Part shown: positions 18,201-27,422 of the stretch, in pieces
Position numbering within the stretch: position 1 is the stretch's first letter
Layout of the letters: the number at the start of each line of letters is the position of its first letter
Source: Casimicrobium huifangae
GTDB taxonomy: Bacteria; Pseudomonadota; Gammaproteobacteria; Burkholderiales; Casimicrobiaceae
DNA: 64,000 nt
NCBI RefSeq assembly: GCF_009746125.1
Contig: NZ_CP041352.1
Location: 4,014,436-4,078,435, forward strand
Direction of reading: 5' to 3'
The notes under the pieces: generated by a model
Seen by the model: only the letters and a program-made list of their open reading frames with translations
Database searches by the model: none
What the model was told of the DNA's origin: nothing
Made by a program: the position numbers and the translations under genes

Positions 18201-20716
18201 CAACCCTCGCGCAATACCTGAATCGGCGGCGTGGTGAGCACGCTGCGGGTGCCAAGCCAGCCGGCCAGCAGTGTAAGCCCGGTGGCGAGCGCGAAGCCGA
18301 CGATCCACACCGTCGGCGAGGCAATGAAATCAATCTTCAGAATGCGCGACGCCAGTGCCCAGGTCAGCACCACCGAGCCGGCAACGCCGAGCAGCCCTGC
18401 GGCACCACCCAGCGTGGTGAACTCGGCGATCAGCGAGCTGCGGATCTGGCTGCGGGTGCCGCCCAGCGTGCGGATCAGCGCGGTGTCGTAACGCCGCTCG
18501 TCCTGGGTGGCGATCACGGCGGTGTAGAGCGTCAGCAATCCCGCCAGCAGCGTGAAGGCAAACACGAACTCCAGCGCGCGCGCCACCTGATCGACGATGC
18601 TGCGCACCCGCGCCATCATCTCCGACACATCGATGGCGAGCACGTTGGGGGCGGCGTTGACAACGGACGCCAGCGTCTGCGTGTCGCGCTCCGGCAGGTG
18701 GAATGCCGTGATGTAGCTCTTCGGCAAGGGTGCGAGCGTCGCCTCCGGGATCAGCGCGAAAAAGTTGACGCGGAAACTGTCCCAGTCCACCTTGCGCAGG
18801 CTGGTGATGCGCACTTCGACCTGCTCGCCGGCGACGTCGAACGTGACGCGATCCTCCAGCTTGAGGTTGAGTGTGGTGGCGATGCCTTCCTCAATGGACA
18901 TCACACCGCGATCATTGGCGCCGTAATAGTCGCCCGCGATGATTTTGTTCGCTGGCGGCAAACTCGCCGACGCCGACAGGTTGAACTCGCGGTCGACCAG
19001 CCGTTTGGCGCGTTCGTCCGGAAAGTCTTTGGCCGTTACCGTCTTGCCGTTCACGGCGACGAGGCGACCACGAACCATCGGGTACACCGCGACCGGCTTG
19101 CCGTTGGCGGTCTTCGGCACCAGCGACTGGATAGTCTCGATCTGGTCCTGCTGGATATTAATCAGGAAGCGATTCGGCGCATCGGGCGGCAGTGACTTTT
19201 GCCATGCGCTGAACAAGTCTGTACGCACAAAACCGACGGTGATCAGCGTCATCACTCCCAGGCCGAGACAGGCAATCTGCAACGCCGTGGAGAGGCGCCG
19301 CCGATCAAGGTTGGCAAGGCCATAGGCCCAGCTCTGCGGCCCGCCGAGCCGCGCCATGCGACCGCTGCGCACCAGCCGGCGAATGCACCAGAGCAGCAGC
19401 GCCGCCAGCAGCGTTGCGACGCCCACCAGTGCCACCAGACCGCCAACAAAGATGGCACCAGTCTGCCAGTCCTGCGACTGCATCAGCACCACCGCCAGCA
19501 CCGCCACGGCACCGAGCACGGCGGCGAGCACGCCACCACTACCAACGGTCGGCATGTCGCGGCGCAATGCACGCACCGGTGGCGTCGCCGCCAGTGCCAC
19601 CAGCGGCGGAATGGCGAAGCCGAGCAGCAGCACCAGGCCGGTGGCAAAAGCCTTGGCCAGCGGCAACCAGCCCGCCGCCGGCAGAGCGGACGCGAACAGA
19701 CCGCGCACCGCCCACGCCAGCGCCGCCTGCGCCGCGAAGGCGAGCAGCACCCCAAGTACGCAGGCGATCAGCGCCAGCACGAAGAATTGCCCGACGAAGT
19801 GCATCAGCGTCTGCCGCTGACCGGCACCCAGTGTGCGAAACAGCGTTGCGGTGTCGAGCTCGCGTTTGAGGTAACGGCGCAGTGCCAGCACGATGGCTAC
19901 CACCGCGAGGAAGACCGCAAACGACGCTGCAAGCCCGAGAAACTGCTCGGAGCGTTCCAGTGTGGAGCGCACTTCCGGCCGCAATTCGCGGATCGTCTCC
20001 AGCCGCTGGCCGGGCCCGAGTTTCGGCTTGATGGCAGCGGCGAATTCCTGCGCGCGCTCGCCAGCCACCTGCAGTCGGTAAGTGGCGCGGCTGCCGGGGC
20101 CAAGCAGTTCGCTGGCAGCCACGTCGGCGCTGGACATCAACACCTTCGGCGCCGCCGAGAGAAAGTTGCCGGCAACCTCCGGCTCCTCGGCGAACACCTG
20201 CGCAATGCGTGGCGTGTTCTTGCCCACTTCGAGCACATCGCCCGCCTTGACGCCCAGCCGCGACGCCAGCCGTTCATCAACAAACACTTCGCCCGGCTTG
20301 ACCTGCGCGACCAGCGGCACCCGTTCACCCCTCGCGTCGCGCGCCTCCAGTGTGCCGCGCAAGGGATACGGTGCGGCGACTGCCTTGACATCAGCGAGCA
20401 CTGATTGTCTTGCCGTTGCTGAAGCTGCGTCCTTGGCCGCGGCACTGATCATGCTGCCGAAGCGGGACGACTCGGTCACCTTTAGGCCCATCGCAGCGGC
20501 CGTCTGCGCGAAAGTCTCAGGCAGTGGGCGATCGCCAGAAATCATCGCGTCCGCCCCGAGCAGCACGTTGGCCTGGTTGGCGAACGCACCCTTGACGCGG
20601 TCGGCGAACATGGCCACCGCACCCACGCTGGCCACCGCCACCGCGAGTGCCAGCACCAGAATGCGTGCCTCGGTCGAGCGCAGCTCGCGGCGCACGAAAC
20701 GCAGGACGAGATTCAC
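18200..20716 (-). CDS. ybbP: FtsX-family ABC transporter permease (YbbP type)
   Basis: This 838-aa inner-membrane protein has two FtsX-like repeats. There is an N-terminal anchor (VLALAVAVASVGAVAMFADRV), a large periplasmic domain, a first core near residues 260-430, a second periplasmic domain around 500-690 and a final three-segment core ending in LTTPPIQVLREG. It is the partner of the adjacent ATPase; the pair corresponds to E. coli YbbA-YbbP, an MacB-like mechanotransmission exporter whose substrate is unsettled. It starts in the ATPase stop (ATGA). Confidence 0.9.
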   Translation of the reverse strand: MNLVLRFVRRELRSTEARILVLALAVAVASVGAVAMFADRVKGAFANQANVLLGADAMISGDRPLPETFAQTAAAMGLKVTESSRFGSMISAAAKDAASATARQSVLADVKAVAAPYPLRGTLEARDARGERVPLVAQVKPGEVFVDERLASRLGVKAGDVLEVGKNTPRIAQVFAEEPEVAGNFLSAAPKVLMSSADVAASELLGPGSRATYRLQVAGERAQEFAAAIKPKLGPGQRLETIRELRPEVRSTLERSEQFLGLAASFAVFLAVVAIVLALRRYLKRELDTATLFRTLGAGQRQTLMHFVGQFFVLALIACVLGVLLAFAAQAALAWAVRGLFASALPAAGWLPLAKAFATGLVLLLGFAIPPLVALAATPPVRALRRDMPTVGSGGVLAAVLGAVAVLAVVLMQSQDWQTGAIFVGGLVALVGVATLLAALLLWCIRRLVRSGRMARLGGPQSWAYGLANLDRRRLSTALQIACLGLGVMTLITVGFVRTDLFSAWQKSLPPDAPNRFLINIQQDQIETIQSLVPKTANGKPVAVYPMVRGRLVAVNGKTVTAKDFPDERAKRLVDREFNLSASASLPPANKIIAGDYYGANDRGVMSIEEGIATTLNLKLEDRVTFDVAGEQVEVRITSLRKVDWDSFRVNFFALIPEATLAPLPKSYITAFHLPERDTQTLASVVNAAPNVLAIDVSEMMARVRSIVDQVARALEFVFAFTLLAGLLTLYTAVIATQDERRYDTALIRTLGGTRSQIRSSLIAEFTTLGGAAGLLGVAGSVVLTWALASRILKIDFIASPTVWIVGFALATGLTLLAGWLGTRSVLTTPPIQVLREG

Positions 20717-21429
20717 GAAACCACCTTGCCACGGGCCAGCCGCACCACGTGGCCGCAGCGTGCTGCCAGCTCGGGATCATGCGTCACCAGCACCAGGGTG
20801 GTGCCCTGTTCGCGGTTGAGCGAGAACATCAGCTCAACGATCTCGGCACCGGTGTCAGTATCGAGATTGCCGGTTGGCTCATCGGCAAAGACGATTTTCG
20901 GATCGGCGACGAAGGCTCGCGCAATGGCGACGCGCTGCTGCTCGCCGCCGGAGAGCTGCTTCGGAAGATGATCGACGCGTTCGCCCAGGCCCACGCGGGC
21001 GAGCCAGTCGGCAGCACGCTTCTCGGCGTCGCGGGCGCCGGCCAGCTCGAGCGGCAGCATCACATTCTCCAGCGCCGTCAGCGCCGGCAGCAACTGGAAT
21101 GACTGGAACACGAAGCCGATCGCACCCTGCCGGCGTTTCGCCAGCGCATCCTCGCTGAGCGAGCTGACCGCCTCGCCGTGCCAGGCCACGCTGCCACTGT
21201 TGGGGCGGTCGAGGCCCGCGAGCAGGCCCAGCAAGGTGGTCTTGCCCGAGCCGGAGGCGCCAACGATGGCCAGCGTTTCACCAGCGGCCACGTCGAGCGA
21301 CACGCCCTCGAGGATGGTGAGCTGGCGGTCACCCAGCGGCACCACGCGGGTGAGCGCGTCGGCACGAATGGCCGGGGGCTGGGACGACAAAGTGTTGGCA
21401 ACTGGCGAAGGCGTCAGGGTGGCGGTCAT
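20713..21429 (-). CDS. ybbA: ABC transporter ATP-binding protein (YbbA type)
   Basis: This 238-aa ATPase of the LolD/MacB class has Walker A GASGSGKTTL, Q-loop FVFQSFQLLPAL, signature LSGGEQQRVAIARA, Walker B IVFADEPTGNLD and H-loop LVTHDPELA. The start was set at ATG 21429 because upstream codons in the longer frame are not family-like. It is divergent from the tesA-like gene and overlaps the permease by ATGA, the same three-gene layout as tesA/ybbA-ybbP in enterobacteria. Confidence 0.92.
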   Translation of the reverse strand: MTATLTPSPVANTLSSQPPAIRADALTRVVPLGDRQLTILEGVSLDVAAGETLAIVGASGSGKTTLLGLLAGLDRPNSGSVAWHGEAVSSLSEDALAKRRQGAIGFVFQSFQLLPALTALENVMLPLELAGARDAEKRAADWLARVGLGERVDHLPKQLSGGEQQRVAIARAFVADPKIVFADEPTGNLDTDTGAEIVELMFSLNREQGTTLVLVTHDPELAARCGHVVRLARGKVVS

Positions 21430-21499
21430 ATGGTGAAACGCGGTGCTGCCCCCAACTGCCAATCTGGCGGGGCGGGCAGGCCCGGTGGGTATCCCTAGA

Positions 21500-22180
21500 A
21501 TGGTTGTGATGATGACAGAACAGATGGCTTTCTGGTTCCAGTCGCCCGTGCAGCGCGCGCTGCGCCGGCTCGCGGCATGGCTGCTGGCAACACTTGCCGT
21601 GCTGGCGACGGCCAATCCGGTTGCGGCAAAACCGGCGCAGATTCTGGTGGTCGGCGATTCATTGTCGGCGGGCTATGGCTTGTCCGCTGGCGAAGGTTGG
21701 GTCGATCTGCTGACTAAAAAGCTGGCCCGCGAAAAAATCGCAGCACAGGTGATCAATGCCAGCATCAGTGGCGACACCACGGCCGGTGGCCTTGCCCGGC
21801 TGCCCGCGCTGCTGGTCAAGCACAAGCCGACGCTGGTAGTGATTGAGCTCGGTGGCAACGATGGCCTTCGTGGATCGCCAGTGGCAGCGGCGAAGGCCAA
21901 TCTGCTGAAGATGGCAGAGCTGGCCAAAGCCTCCGGCGCCAAAGTGCTGGTGGTCGGCATGCGCATGCCGCCGAACTTCGGTCCGAGCTACACCACGCAG
22001 TTTGAAGCGATGTATGCCGAGGTAGCAAAGGCGGTGGGCGGCGGGCTGGTGCCGTTCTTCCTTGACCGCATCGGCACCGACCTCTCGAAATTTCAGGCCG
22101 ACAAGATCCATCCCACGGCTGCTGCGCAGCCGGAGCTGCTCGACACCGTGTGGCCAGCGCTGGCGAAGCTGCTGAAATGA
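21500..22180 (+). CDS. tesA: Periplasmic SGNH/GDSL esterase, TesA-like (arylesterase / lysophospholipase)
   Basis: The 226-aa enzyme has a signal peptide (RLAAWLLATLAVLATANPVAA) and the SGNH blocks: VVGDSLSAGYGLS (nucleophile Ser), the block-II Gly in NASISGDTTAGG, ELGGNDGLRG (Asn) and ADKIHPTA (Asp-x2-His). TesA hydrolyses thioesters, aryl esters and lysophospholipids in the periplasm. Several ATG codons are possible (21500, 21509, 21512, 21524), none with a clear ribosome site. It is divergent from ybbA and overlaps mnmH by ATGA. Confidence 0.9.
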   Translation: MVVMMTEQMAFWFQSPVQRALRRLAAWLLATLAVLATANPVAAKPAQILVVGDSLSAGYGLSAGEGWVDLLTKKLAREKIAAQVINASISGDTTAGGLARLPALLVKHKPTLVVIELGGNDGLRGSPVAAAKANLLKMAELAKASGAKVLVVGMRMPPNFGPSYTTQFEAMYAEVAKAVGGGLVPFFLDRIGTDLSKFQADKIHPTAAAQPELLDTVWPALAKLLK

Positions 22181-23247
22181 GCGTCCGCCCCGATCTGGTC
22201 GCTGCCACCGACATCGACCGCTGGCTGACCGCTGGCGCCACCATCATCGACGCCCGCTCGGAGGGTGAGTACGCCGAGGACTTTCTGCCCGGCGCCATCA
22301 ACCATCCGGTGCTCAACAACGAAGAGCGCGCACGCGTCGGCACCGTTAATAAAGTGGAGTCACCGTTCGCTGCCAAGCGGGTCGGGGCGCCGCTGGTGGT
22401 GCGCAACGTGGCCGACATGATCGAGAAGCATTTCGCCGGCATGCCGAAGGACTGGGCGCCGCTGGTCTATTGCTGGCGCGGCGGCAAGCGCTCCGGCACG
22501 CTGACCTGGCTGTTGCGCGAGATCGGATTCGATGCCCGACAGCTTGCCGGCGGCTACAAGGCGTTCCGGGCGCGGGTGAACGCCGAGCTGCCGCAACTGG
22601 CGCAGCGCTTCCGCTATGTCACTATCTGCGGCTGCACAGGCACAGGCAAGACCGCGCTGCTGACTGCATTGGCCGATGCCGGGGCACAGGTGATTGATCT
22701 GGAGGGGCTGGCCAATCATCGCGGCTCGCTGCTGGGGGCGCGCGACACACCACAGCCATCGCAAAAGCGCTTTGACACGCTGCTGTGGAACGCCCTGCGC
22801 ACGCTGGACCCGGCGCGACCGGTGTTCGTTGAATCGGAAAGCAAGAAGATCGGTCTGGTGCAAATGCCCGACGCGATGCGCGAGCAGATGAGCGTGGGTG
22901 AGTGCGTCTGGCTTGAGGTGCCGCTGGCCGCCCGCGTGGCGCACATCGCAACCGAATACGCACATTTCGTCAGCGATCCGCAGGCGCTGATGGAGAAGCT
23001 GCAGCCGCTGAAGGAGCTGCGGGGAGCAAAGCAACTGCTGGCCTGGCAGCAGATGGCGGATCGCCGTGATACCGATGCGCTGTTTGCGTCATTGATGGTT
23101 GACCACTACGACCCGCTCTACACCACGGCAATCCGGCGCAACTACACACGGCTCGATCAGTCACCACAGATCGCAATCACGACCTTGACCGGTGCCAATC
23201 TTGCCGCTGCCGCCGCCGAACTTCGCGCGCAATTCGATCCTGCGTGA
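22177..23247 (+). CDS. mnmH: tRNA 2-selenouridine synthase
   Basis: This 356-aa enzyme converts the 2-thiouridine at the wobble base of some tRNAs to 2-selenouridine. The N-terminal rhodanese domain has IIDARSEGEYAEDF and the active Cys in VYCWRGGKRSGT. The C-terminal P-loop domain has CGCTGTGKTAL, followed by VIDLEGLANHRGSLLG and FVESESKKIG, all diagnostic of MnmH/SelU. Its selenium donor requires SelD, which is not in the window. The start overlaps the tesA stop (ATGA). Confidence 0.94.
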   Translation: MSVRPDLVAATDIDRWLTAGATIIDARSEGEYAEDFLPGAINHPVLNNEERARVGTVNKVESPFAAKRVGAPLVVRNVADMIEKHFAGMPKDWAPLVYCWRGGKRSGTLTWLLREIGFDARQLAGGYKAFRARVNAELPQLAQRFRYVTICGCTGTGKTALLTALADAGAQVIDLEGLANHRGSLLGARDTPQPSQKRFDTLLWNALRTLDPARPVFVESESKKIGLVQMPDAMREQMSVGECVWLEVPLAARVAHIATEYAHFVSDPQALMEKLQPLKELRGAKQLLAWQQMADRRDTDALFASLMVDHYDPLYTTAIRRNYTRLDQSPQIAITTLTGANLAAAAAELRAQFDPA

Positions 23248-23257
23248 ACGGCCCATG

Positions 23258-23385
23258 CCAGCAGCTTTTCCCAGAAATGCCCGTTGCCATTGGGCTCAGA
23301 TCATGAAAATGCTGATAGTCGACTTTGCGGCGAAATGGCATTAGAGCCCCGTTCGGATAGGGTTTTTTCCGAAGAGCCGCTAGCC
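23258..23385. repeat. Intergenic palindromic repeat, copy 3 (overlaps a gene start)
   Basis: The centre AGTCGACTTT (23317-23326), the left end CCAGCAGCTTTTCCCAG, and the right block AGCCCCGTTCGGATAGGG (mirror of the CCTT-TTGRATA-GGG block) place it in the family. It begins 10 bp after the mnmH stop and runs over the annotated ATG (23335) of the DUF418 gene. Confidence 0.55.
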
Positions 23386-24585
23386 AGCCCAACAGTGCAG
23401 ACGGGTACCGCAACGGACGCCCCGACGGGTGAACGGCTGCTTGCCATCGACATCGCCCGCGGCCTCGCTCTGCTCGGTGTAGGCGTGGTGAACGTGCTGG
23501 CGTTTGCGCAGGTATGGTCGTCGGTGCACGCGCTCGACATGGCTCACACCGCGGTCGATGTCGTCGCCGAGTACGCGGTGGCGATGCTGTTTATCCACCG
23601 TTGCTATCCGTTGTTGGCTTTCCTGTTTGGTGTCGGTCTCGCCTGGCAGTGGCAGCAACTGGCGGAGCCGCGCAAAGTTCGCCGTTTGCGGCCACGGCTG
23701 TGGGCGTTGCTGCTGATTGGCGTTTGTCATGGCCTGTTGCTGTGGCCGGGCGATGTGCTCTCCACTTATGCCATCGTCGGACTCTGCGTCGTTGCGCTGG
23801 CGGGTGCGTCGGCACAGCGCCTGCGCCGCTGGGCCATCGCCGCCTATGCGCTGGCGGCGATCTTCTACGGTGCTGCCGGGGCCATGATGTGGCTGTGGGC
23901 CGGACCACCGAGTCTGCTGCCGGAGGTGCCGTCCTCGTTTGCGCAGTCAACCCTGCGGGTGGCACTGGCGATGCATCCCGGCGAATTTCTCGAACGCGGA
24001 CTGGCGCAGACACTAGCCCCCGATCTCTGGGCGCATGTGCTGTTCGGCATGTGGGCAGCGCGCTCTGGTGCTCTGGTGACCTTCCTCCGCCCCGCGCCAA
24101 CCGCCGGCGCCCGGTCACGACTGCCCTGGCATGTCGCTGGCGCCACTCTGCTCGCCGGGGGTTCGATCCTTGAAATCATCGCCGCCGGCCACGGTGGCTG
24201 GGCGGCGCGCAGCAATCACGACCTCGGTCTCGCGCTGATGACACTGGCGGCGGTGCCAGTCAGCGTTGGTGCGATCTGGGCATGGTTGGCGCTGGCAACG
24301 CACTTGGCGCGGGCGCAACCATCGCTGCTGCGAACACTCGCGATCGCCAGCGGCCGGGCGCCGCTGACCCAGTTCATCGGACAATCCCTGCTGTTCGCCC
24401 TGCTCTTCAATGACAGCCTGTTCGGCTGGCACGGTGACGTTGGGCGAGCGACCTGTGTGGCGATCGCCTTGCTGGTCTGGCAAGTGCTTTCTGCCGGCAT
24501 CGCCCAGTGGTTTGCCCGCGGTCACCGCCATGGTCCGCTGGAAATCGTCTGGCGCGGCCTCACCCGACGGCTCACCCGCGCCTGA
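23335..24585 (+). CDS. DUF418 family membrane protein (YeiB-like)
   Basis: The 416-aa integral membrane protein has about nine to ten hydrophobic segments. ERLLAIDIARGLALLGVGVVN is the family-typical start of the first segment, followed by FLFGVGLAWQWQQ and ending with the DUF418 signature HGPLEIVWRGLTR. Relatives resemble acyltransferase-3-like membrane enzymes and transport proteins; no reaction is known. The first roughly 17 codons lie inside a palindromic repeat, so the real start may be GTG 23395, closer to the conserved region. Confidence 0.85.
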   Translation: MALEPRSDRVFSEEPLASPTVQTGTATDAPTGERLLAIDIARGLALLGVGVVNVLAFAQVWSSVHALDMAHTAVDVVAEYAVAMLFIHRCYPLLAFLFGVGLAWQWQQLAEPRKVRRLRPRLWALLLIGVCHGLLLWPGDVLSTYAIVGLCVVALAGASAQRLRRWAIAAYALAAIFYGAAGAMMWLWAGPPSLLPEVPSSFAQSTLRVALAMHPGEFLERGLAQTLAPDLWAHVLFGMWAARSGALVTFLRPAPTAGARSRLPWHVAGATLLAGGSILEIIAAGHGGWAARSNHDLGLALMTLAAVPVSVGAIWAWLALATHLARAQPSLLRTLAIASGRAPLTQFIGQSLLFALLFNDSLFGWHGDVGRATCVAIALLVWQVLSAGIAQWFARGHRHGPLEIVWRGLTRRLTRA

Positions 24586-24617
24586 CTGCCCTTTGCCACC
24601 TTCACTTTGACTGCATC

Positions 24618-25289
24618 ATGACCGCTACCGCAACGACTTCCCCGCTCAACATTGACATCGTTTCCGACGTCGTCTGCCCGTGGTGCTACATCGGCAAGCG
24701 CCACGTCGAGGCGGCAATCACGCAGTTCCGTGCGGCACACGCCGACATTGAAATCACCATCCGCTGGCATCCGTTTCAGTTGAACCCGGACCTGCCGCCC
24801 GAAGGCACCGACCGCAAGGCCTATCTGGAGGCCAAATTCGGCGGCCCGCAGCGAGCGGCGGAAATTTACGCACGGGTCAGCGCAGCCGGCCGCAACGCCG
24901 GGCTCGCGCTCAACTTCGACGGCATCCAGCGACAGCCGAACACGCTGATGGCGCACGCCCTCATCGCCTATGCACAAAGCATCGAAGGCGGCGGCCATGC
25001 CGATGCCATCGTCGAGCGACTGTTCAAGGCTTACTTTGTCGATGGCCGCTTTGTCGGCGATATCGATGTGCTGGTGGCGATCGCGGCTGAATGCGGTCTG
25101 GATGCAGAGGCAACGCGGGCGGTGCTGTCGGAACCCTCCACGCTGGAGCAGATCGCCGCACTTGACGCCAGCGTTCGTCGTCAGGGCATCAGTGGCGTGC
25201 CGTTCCTGATCTTCAACCAGAAGCTGGCACTGTCTGGCGCCCAGCCGCCCGAAGTGATGCTCGACGCGATGACGAAGAGCCTCGCCTGA
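24618..25289 (+). CDS. DsbA family oxidoreductase (FrnE-like)
   Basis: The 223-aa thioredoxin-fold protein has no signal peptide. IVSDVVCPWCYIGKRHVEAA holds the C-P-W-C active site, and IRWHPFQLNPDLPPEGTDRK and GISGVPFLIFNQKLALSGAQ (cis-Pro loop) are characteristic of cytoplasmic FrnE-type DsbA proteins. FrnE in Deinococcus is a disulfide isomerase with a second Cys pair, which is not evident here. A single gene, 32 bp after the DUF418 gene. Confidence 0.9.
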   Translation: MTATATTSPLNIDIVSDVVCPWCYIGKRHVEAAITQFRAAHADIEITIRWHPFQLNPDLPPEGTDRKAYLEAKFGGPQRAAEIYARVSAAGRNAGLALNFDGIQRQPNTLMAHALIAYAQSIEGGGHADAIVERLFKAYFVDGRFVGDIDVLVAIAAECGLDAEATRAVLSEPSTLEQIAALDASVRRQGISGVPFLIFNQKLALSGAQPPEVMLDAMTKSLA

Positions 25290-25318
25290 ACACGCGCAAG
25301 CGCCCGCCGGTGTAACCG

Positions 25319-26068
25319 CTAGCGCAGGTAGCCGCCGCTCGCGGCGTCGATGCAGGCGCCGTTGACGTACTCCGGTGCGTCGAGCGCGAGCCATTCGATC
25401 ACTTTGGCAATCTCGTCGGGTTCGGCGAAACGGCGCGCGAACACCAGCCGGTTGAACTCGTCAATGCGCGACTGCGGCAGCTGGTCAAACATGGCCGTTT
25501 TGGTCGGCCCCGGCGCCACCGCATTGATCAGCACACCCTGCGGCCCATAGAGTTTGGCCAGGCTCTTGGTCATATTGAGGATGGCGCCCTTGCTGGCGCC
25601 GTACCAAACGTCCGGGTGCCCGCCAAATCCGGCCACCGAGGCGATATTGATGACACGGCCGCGCACCGGATCGCCGTTGCCGGCAATCATCGGCGGCACC
25701 AGGCAGCGGATCAGCTCGGCCGGTGCTTCGATGTTGGTGGCGATCAGATCGCGTCGGTCTTTCGGGGAGTACTGCCCGAACGGCTGCGCGGTGAGCATGG
25801 CTGCGTTGTTCACCAGCACGTCGATTGGCCCGAGCCGTTGGCAGAGCGCAGCGATATCGTCAATGGCACGCAGGTCAAATGGTACCCGTTCGCAGCGCAC
25901 GCCGGCATCGCCGCCATCCAGATCAAACCGCGTGAAATCCCGCCCGAGGGCGAGCACATGCAGCTTTTCTGCGGCTGTTGCCTGCCGTTCGTCGTTACGC
26001 GCCAGCAGTCGCTTCGCCGTGGCGTAACCTATGCCGCGCGTTGCCCCTGTGATAAGAATCCGCTTCAT
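25319..26068 (-). CDS. SDR family oxidoreductase
   Basis: This 249-aa classical short-chain dehydrogenase/reductase has ILITGATRGIGYATAK as the TGxxxGIG nucleotide-binding loop, VLVNNAAML as NNAG-type motif and a catalytic set of Ser in VINIASVAG plus YGASKGAIL (YxxxK). VAPGPTKTAMFDQL is the PG motif. The ATG at 26068 was chosen at the Rossmann start. The substrate is unknown; the short length and PG motif suggest a 3-oxoacyl- or sugar-type reductase. Confidence 0.9.
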   Translation of the reverse strand: MKRILITGATRGIGYATAKRLLARNDERQATAAEKLHVLALGRDFTRFDLDGGDAGVRCERVPFDLRAIDDIAALCQRLGPIDVLVNNAAMLTAQPFGQYSPKDRRDLIATNIEAPAELIRCLVPPMIAGNGDPVRGRVINIASVAGFGGHPDVWYGASKGAILNMTKSLAKLYGPQGVLINAVAPGPTKTAMFDQLPQSRIDEFNRLVFARRFAEPDEIAKVIEWLALDAPEYVNGACIDAASGGYLR

Positions 26069-26156
26069 TCCAGCAGTGTAGCCACGCAGAGGGCGCCGAC
26101 ACGGCAACGCTAGGGTAGCTGCATCCCGACAACGACAACAAGACAGACCGAGAGCG

Positions 26157-27305
26157 ATGTTTCCAGTACTAGAGCTTGACGGCGAGCCGTTTGCGCGGGG
26201 CATGGCCTGCGGACGCGCGGCCCGCACCCAGATCGGCGGCTCGGTCCGCTGCTATGCGGCGATGTTCGCCAGTTGCGGTATTGACTGGACGACAGCACAG
26301 CAGCGAGCGGCAGAGTTCCGCGACATCATTGAAGGTTGTGGCGGCGGCATCATTGAAGAAATTGAAGGCCTCGCCGCCGGCAGCGGGCTGAAGGTCAACG
26401 AGATCCTCGCGCTCAACTGCCGCACCGAAATCCTGCCGCCGTCATTCCTGGGCATGGAATACGCCCACAGCGACGTCGCCAAAGCCCGCAATGCCGCGAT
26501 GGGTCTGTTCGACATTGGCGAATGCACCAGCGTGGCCGTGGCGGGCACGCGCTGCGCCGACGGTCACACGCGCGTCGCGCAGAACTGGGACTGGGTCGGC
26601 TTCCAGCGGCAGAACGTGATCGCGCTGCGGGTGCATCGCGACGGCTGGCCCGACTATGTGACGCTGACCGAGGCTGGCATCGTCGCCAAGATTGGGGTCA
26701 ATGAGCACGGCGTGGGTGTCGGGCTCAACATCCTGCGCGCCACCGACGACCGCGAAGGCCTGGGCATCCCGGTACACATCTTCCAGCGCATGGCGCTTGA
26801 CTGCGCCGACGTGAAGTCGGTGGTTGCGCTCGCGCGCTCGCTCAAGTTTGCTGCGTCATCCAATGCCATTCTCGGCGACCCTAGCGGCCATGTCACGTCG
26901 CTTGAGTACAGCCCCAGCGGCGCCGTTGCGCTGTCACCCGATCACGGTGTGGTAGCGCACACCAATCACTTCTGCGATTCTCGGCTCGCCGAAAGGCAGG
27001 CACCGCTGACACAGATGCTGACCACCGAGCCACGTCTGCAATGCGCTGATCGGCACATCGCAGACTGGCCGGACCTGATCGATGACGTGCATCTGGCGAT
27101 CCTGCTGCGCGACGAATCGGGCGACGGCGTTGCCACCGGTACCGACGCCAGATATGGCGCCATCTGCCGCCACCCCGATCCGGCATCACCGCCGGAGCTG
27201 CGGGTGGAAAGCATCTTCGGGGTCATCATCGACTGCGACGAACGCAGCATGGTAGTCGCACCTGGCATCCCTTCACAGGTGGATTTCGAGTTGCTGGCGC
27301 TCTAG
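26157..27305 (+). CDS. C45 family autoproteolytic acyltransferase/hydrolase
   Basis: The 382-aa Ntn-hydrolase resembles acyl-CoA:6-aminopenicillanic acid acyltransferase. FDIGECTSVAVAG (about residues 119-131) contains the Gly/Glu-Cys autocleavage site whose Cys becomes the N-terminal nucleophile. VAQNWDWVGFQRQNVIAL and the later LGDPSGHVTSLEYSP and HTNHFCD match the family core. The usual role is hydrolysis or transfer of acyl groups on amides; the substrate is unknown. It is divergent from the SDR gene. Confidence 0.88.
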   Translation: MFPVLELDGEPFARGMACGRAARTQIGGSVRCYAAMFASCGIDWTTAQQRAAEFRDIIEGCGGGIIEEIEGLAAGSGLKVNEILALNCRTEILPPSFLGMEYAHSDVAKARNAAMGLFDIGECTSVAVAGTRCADGHTRVAQNWDWVGFQRQNVIALRVHRDGWPDYVTLTEAGIVAKIGVNEHGVGVGLNILRATDDREGLGIPVHIFQRMALDCADVKSVVALARSLKFAASSNAILGDPSGHVTSLEYSPSGAVALSPDHGVVAHTNHFCDSRLAERQAPLTQMLTTEPRLQCADRHIADWPDLIDDVHLAILLRDESGDGVATGTDARYGAICRHPDPASPPELRVESIFGVIIDCDERSMVVAPGIPSQVDFELLAL

Positions 27306-27422
27306 CTCTCCAAGACTTCCTGCGCCGTTCGTAGCGGTCACAACCGCGACGCCACGCAAACCGGGTGACGAAGCCCAGCGAATCACGTAGCCTTCACGTT
27401 TCGCTTCCCGCCGGTCGCCATC

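Noticed and set aside
19199-20404. 401-codon plus-strand frame across the YbbP-type permease
   Set aside because: Rich in His, Arg and Gln with no domain; it mirrors the permease coding strand.
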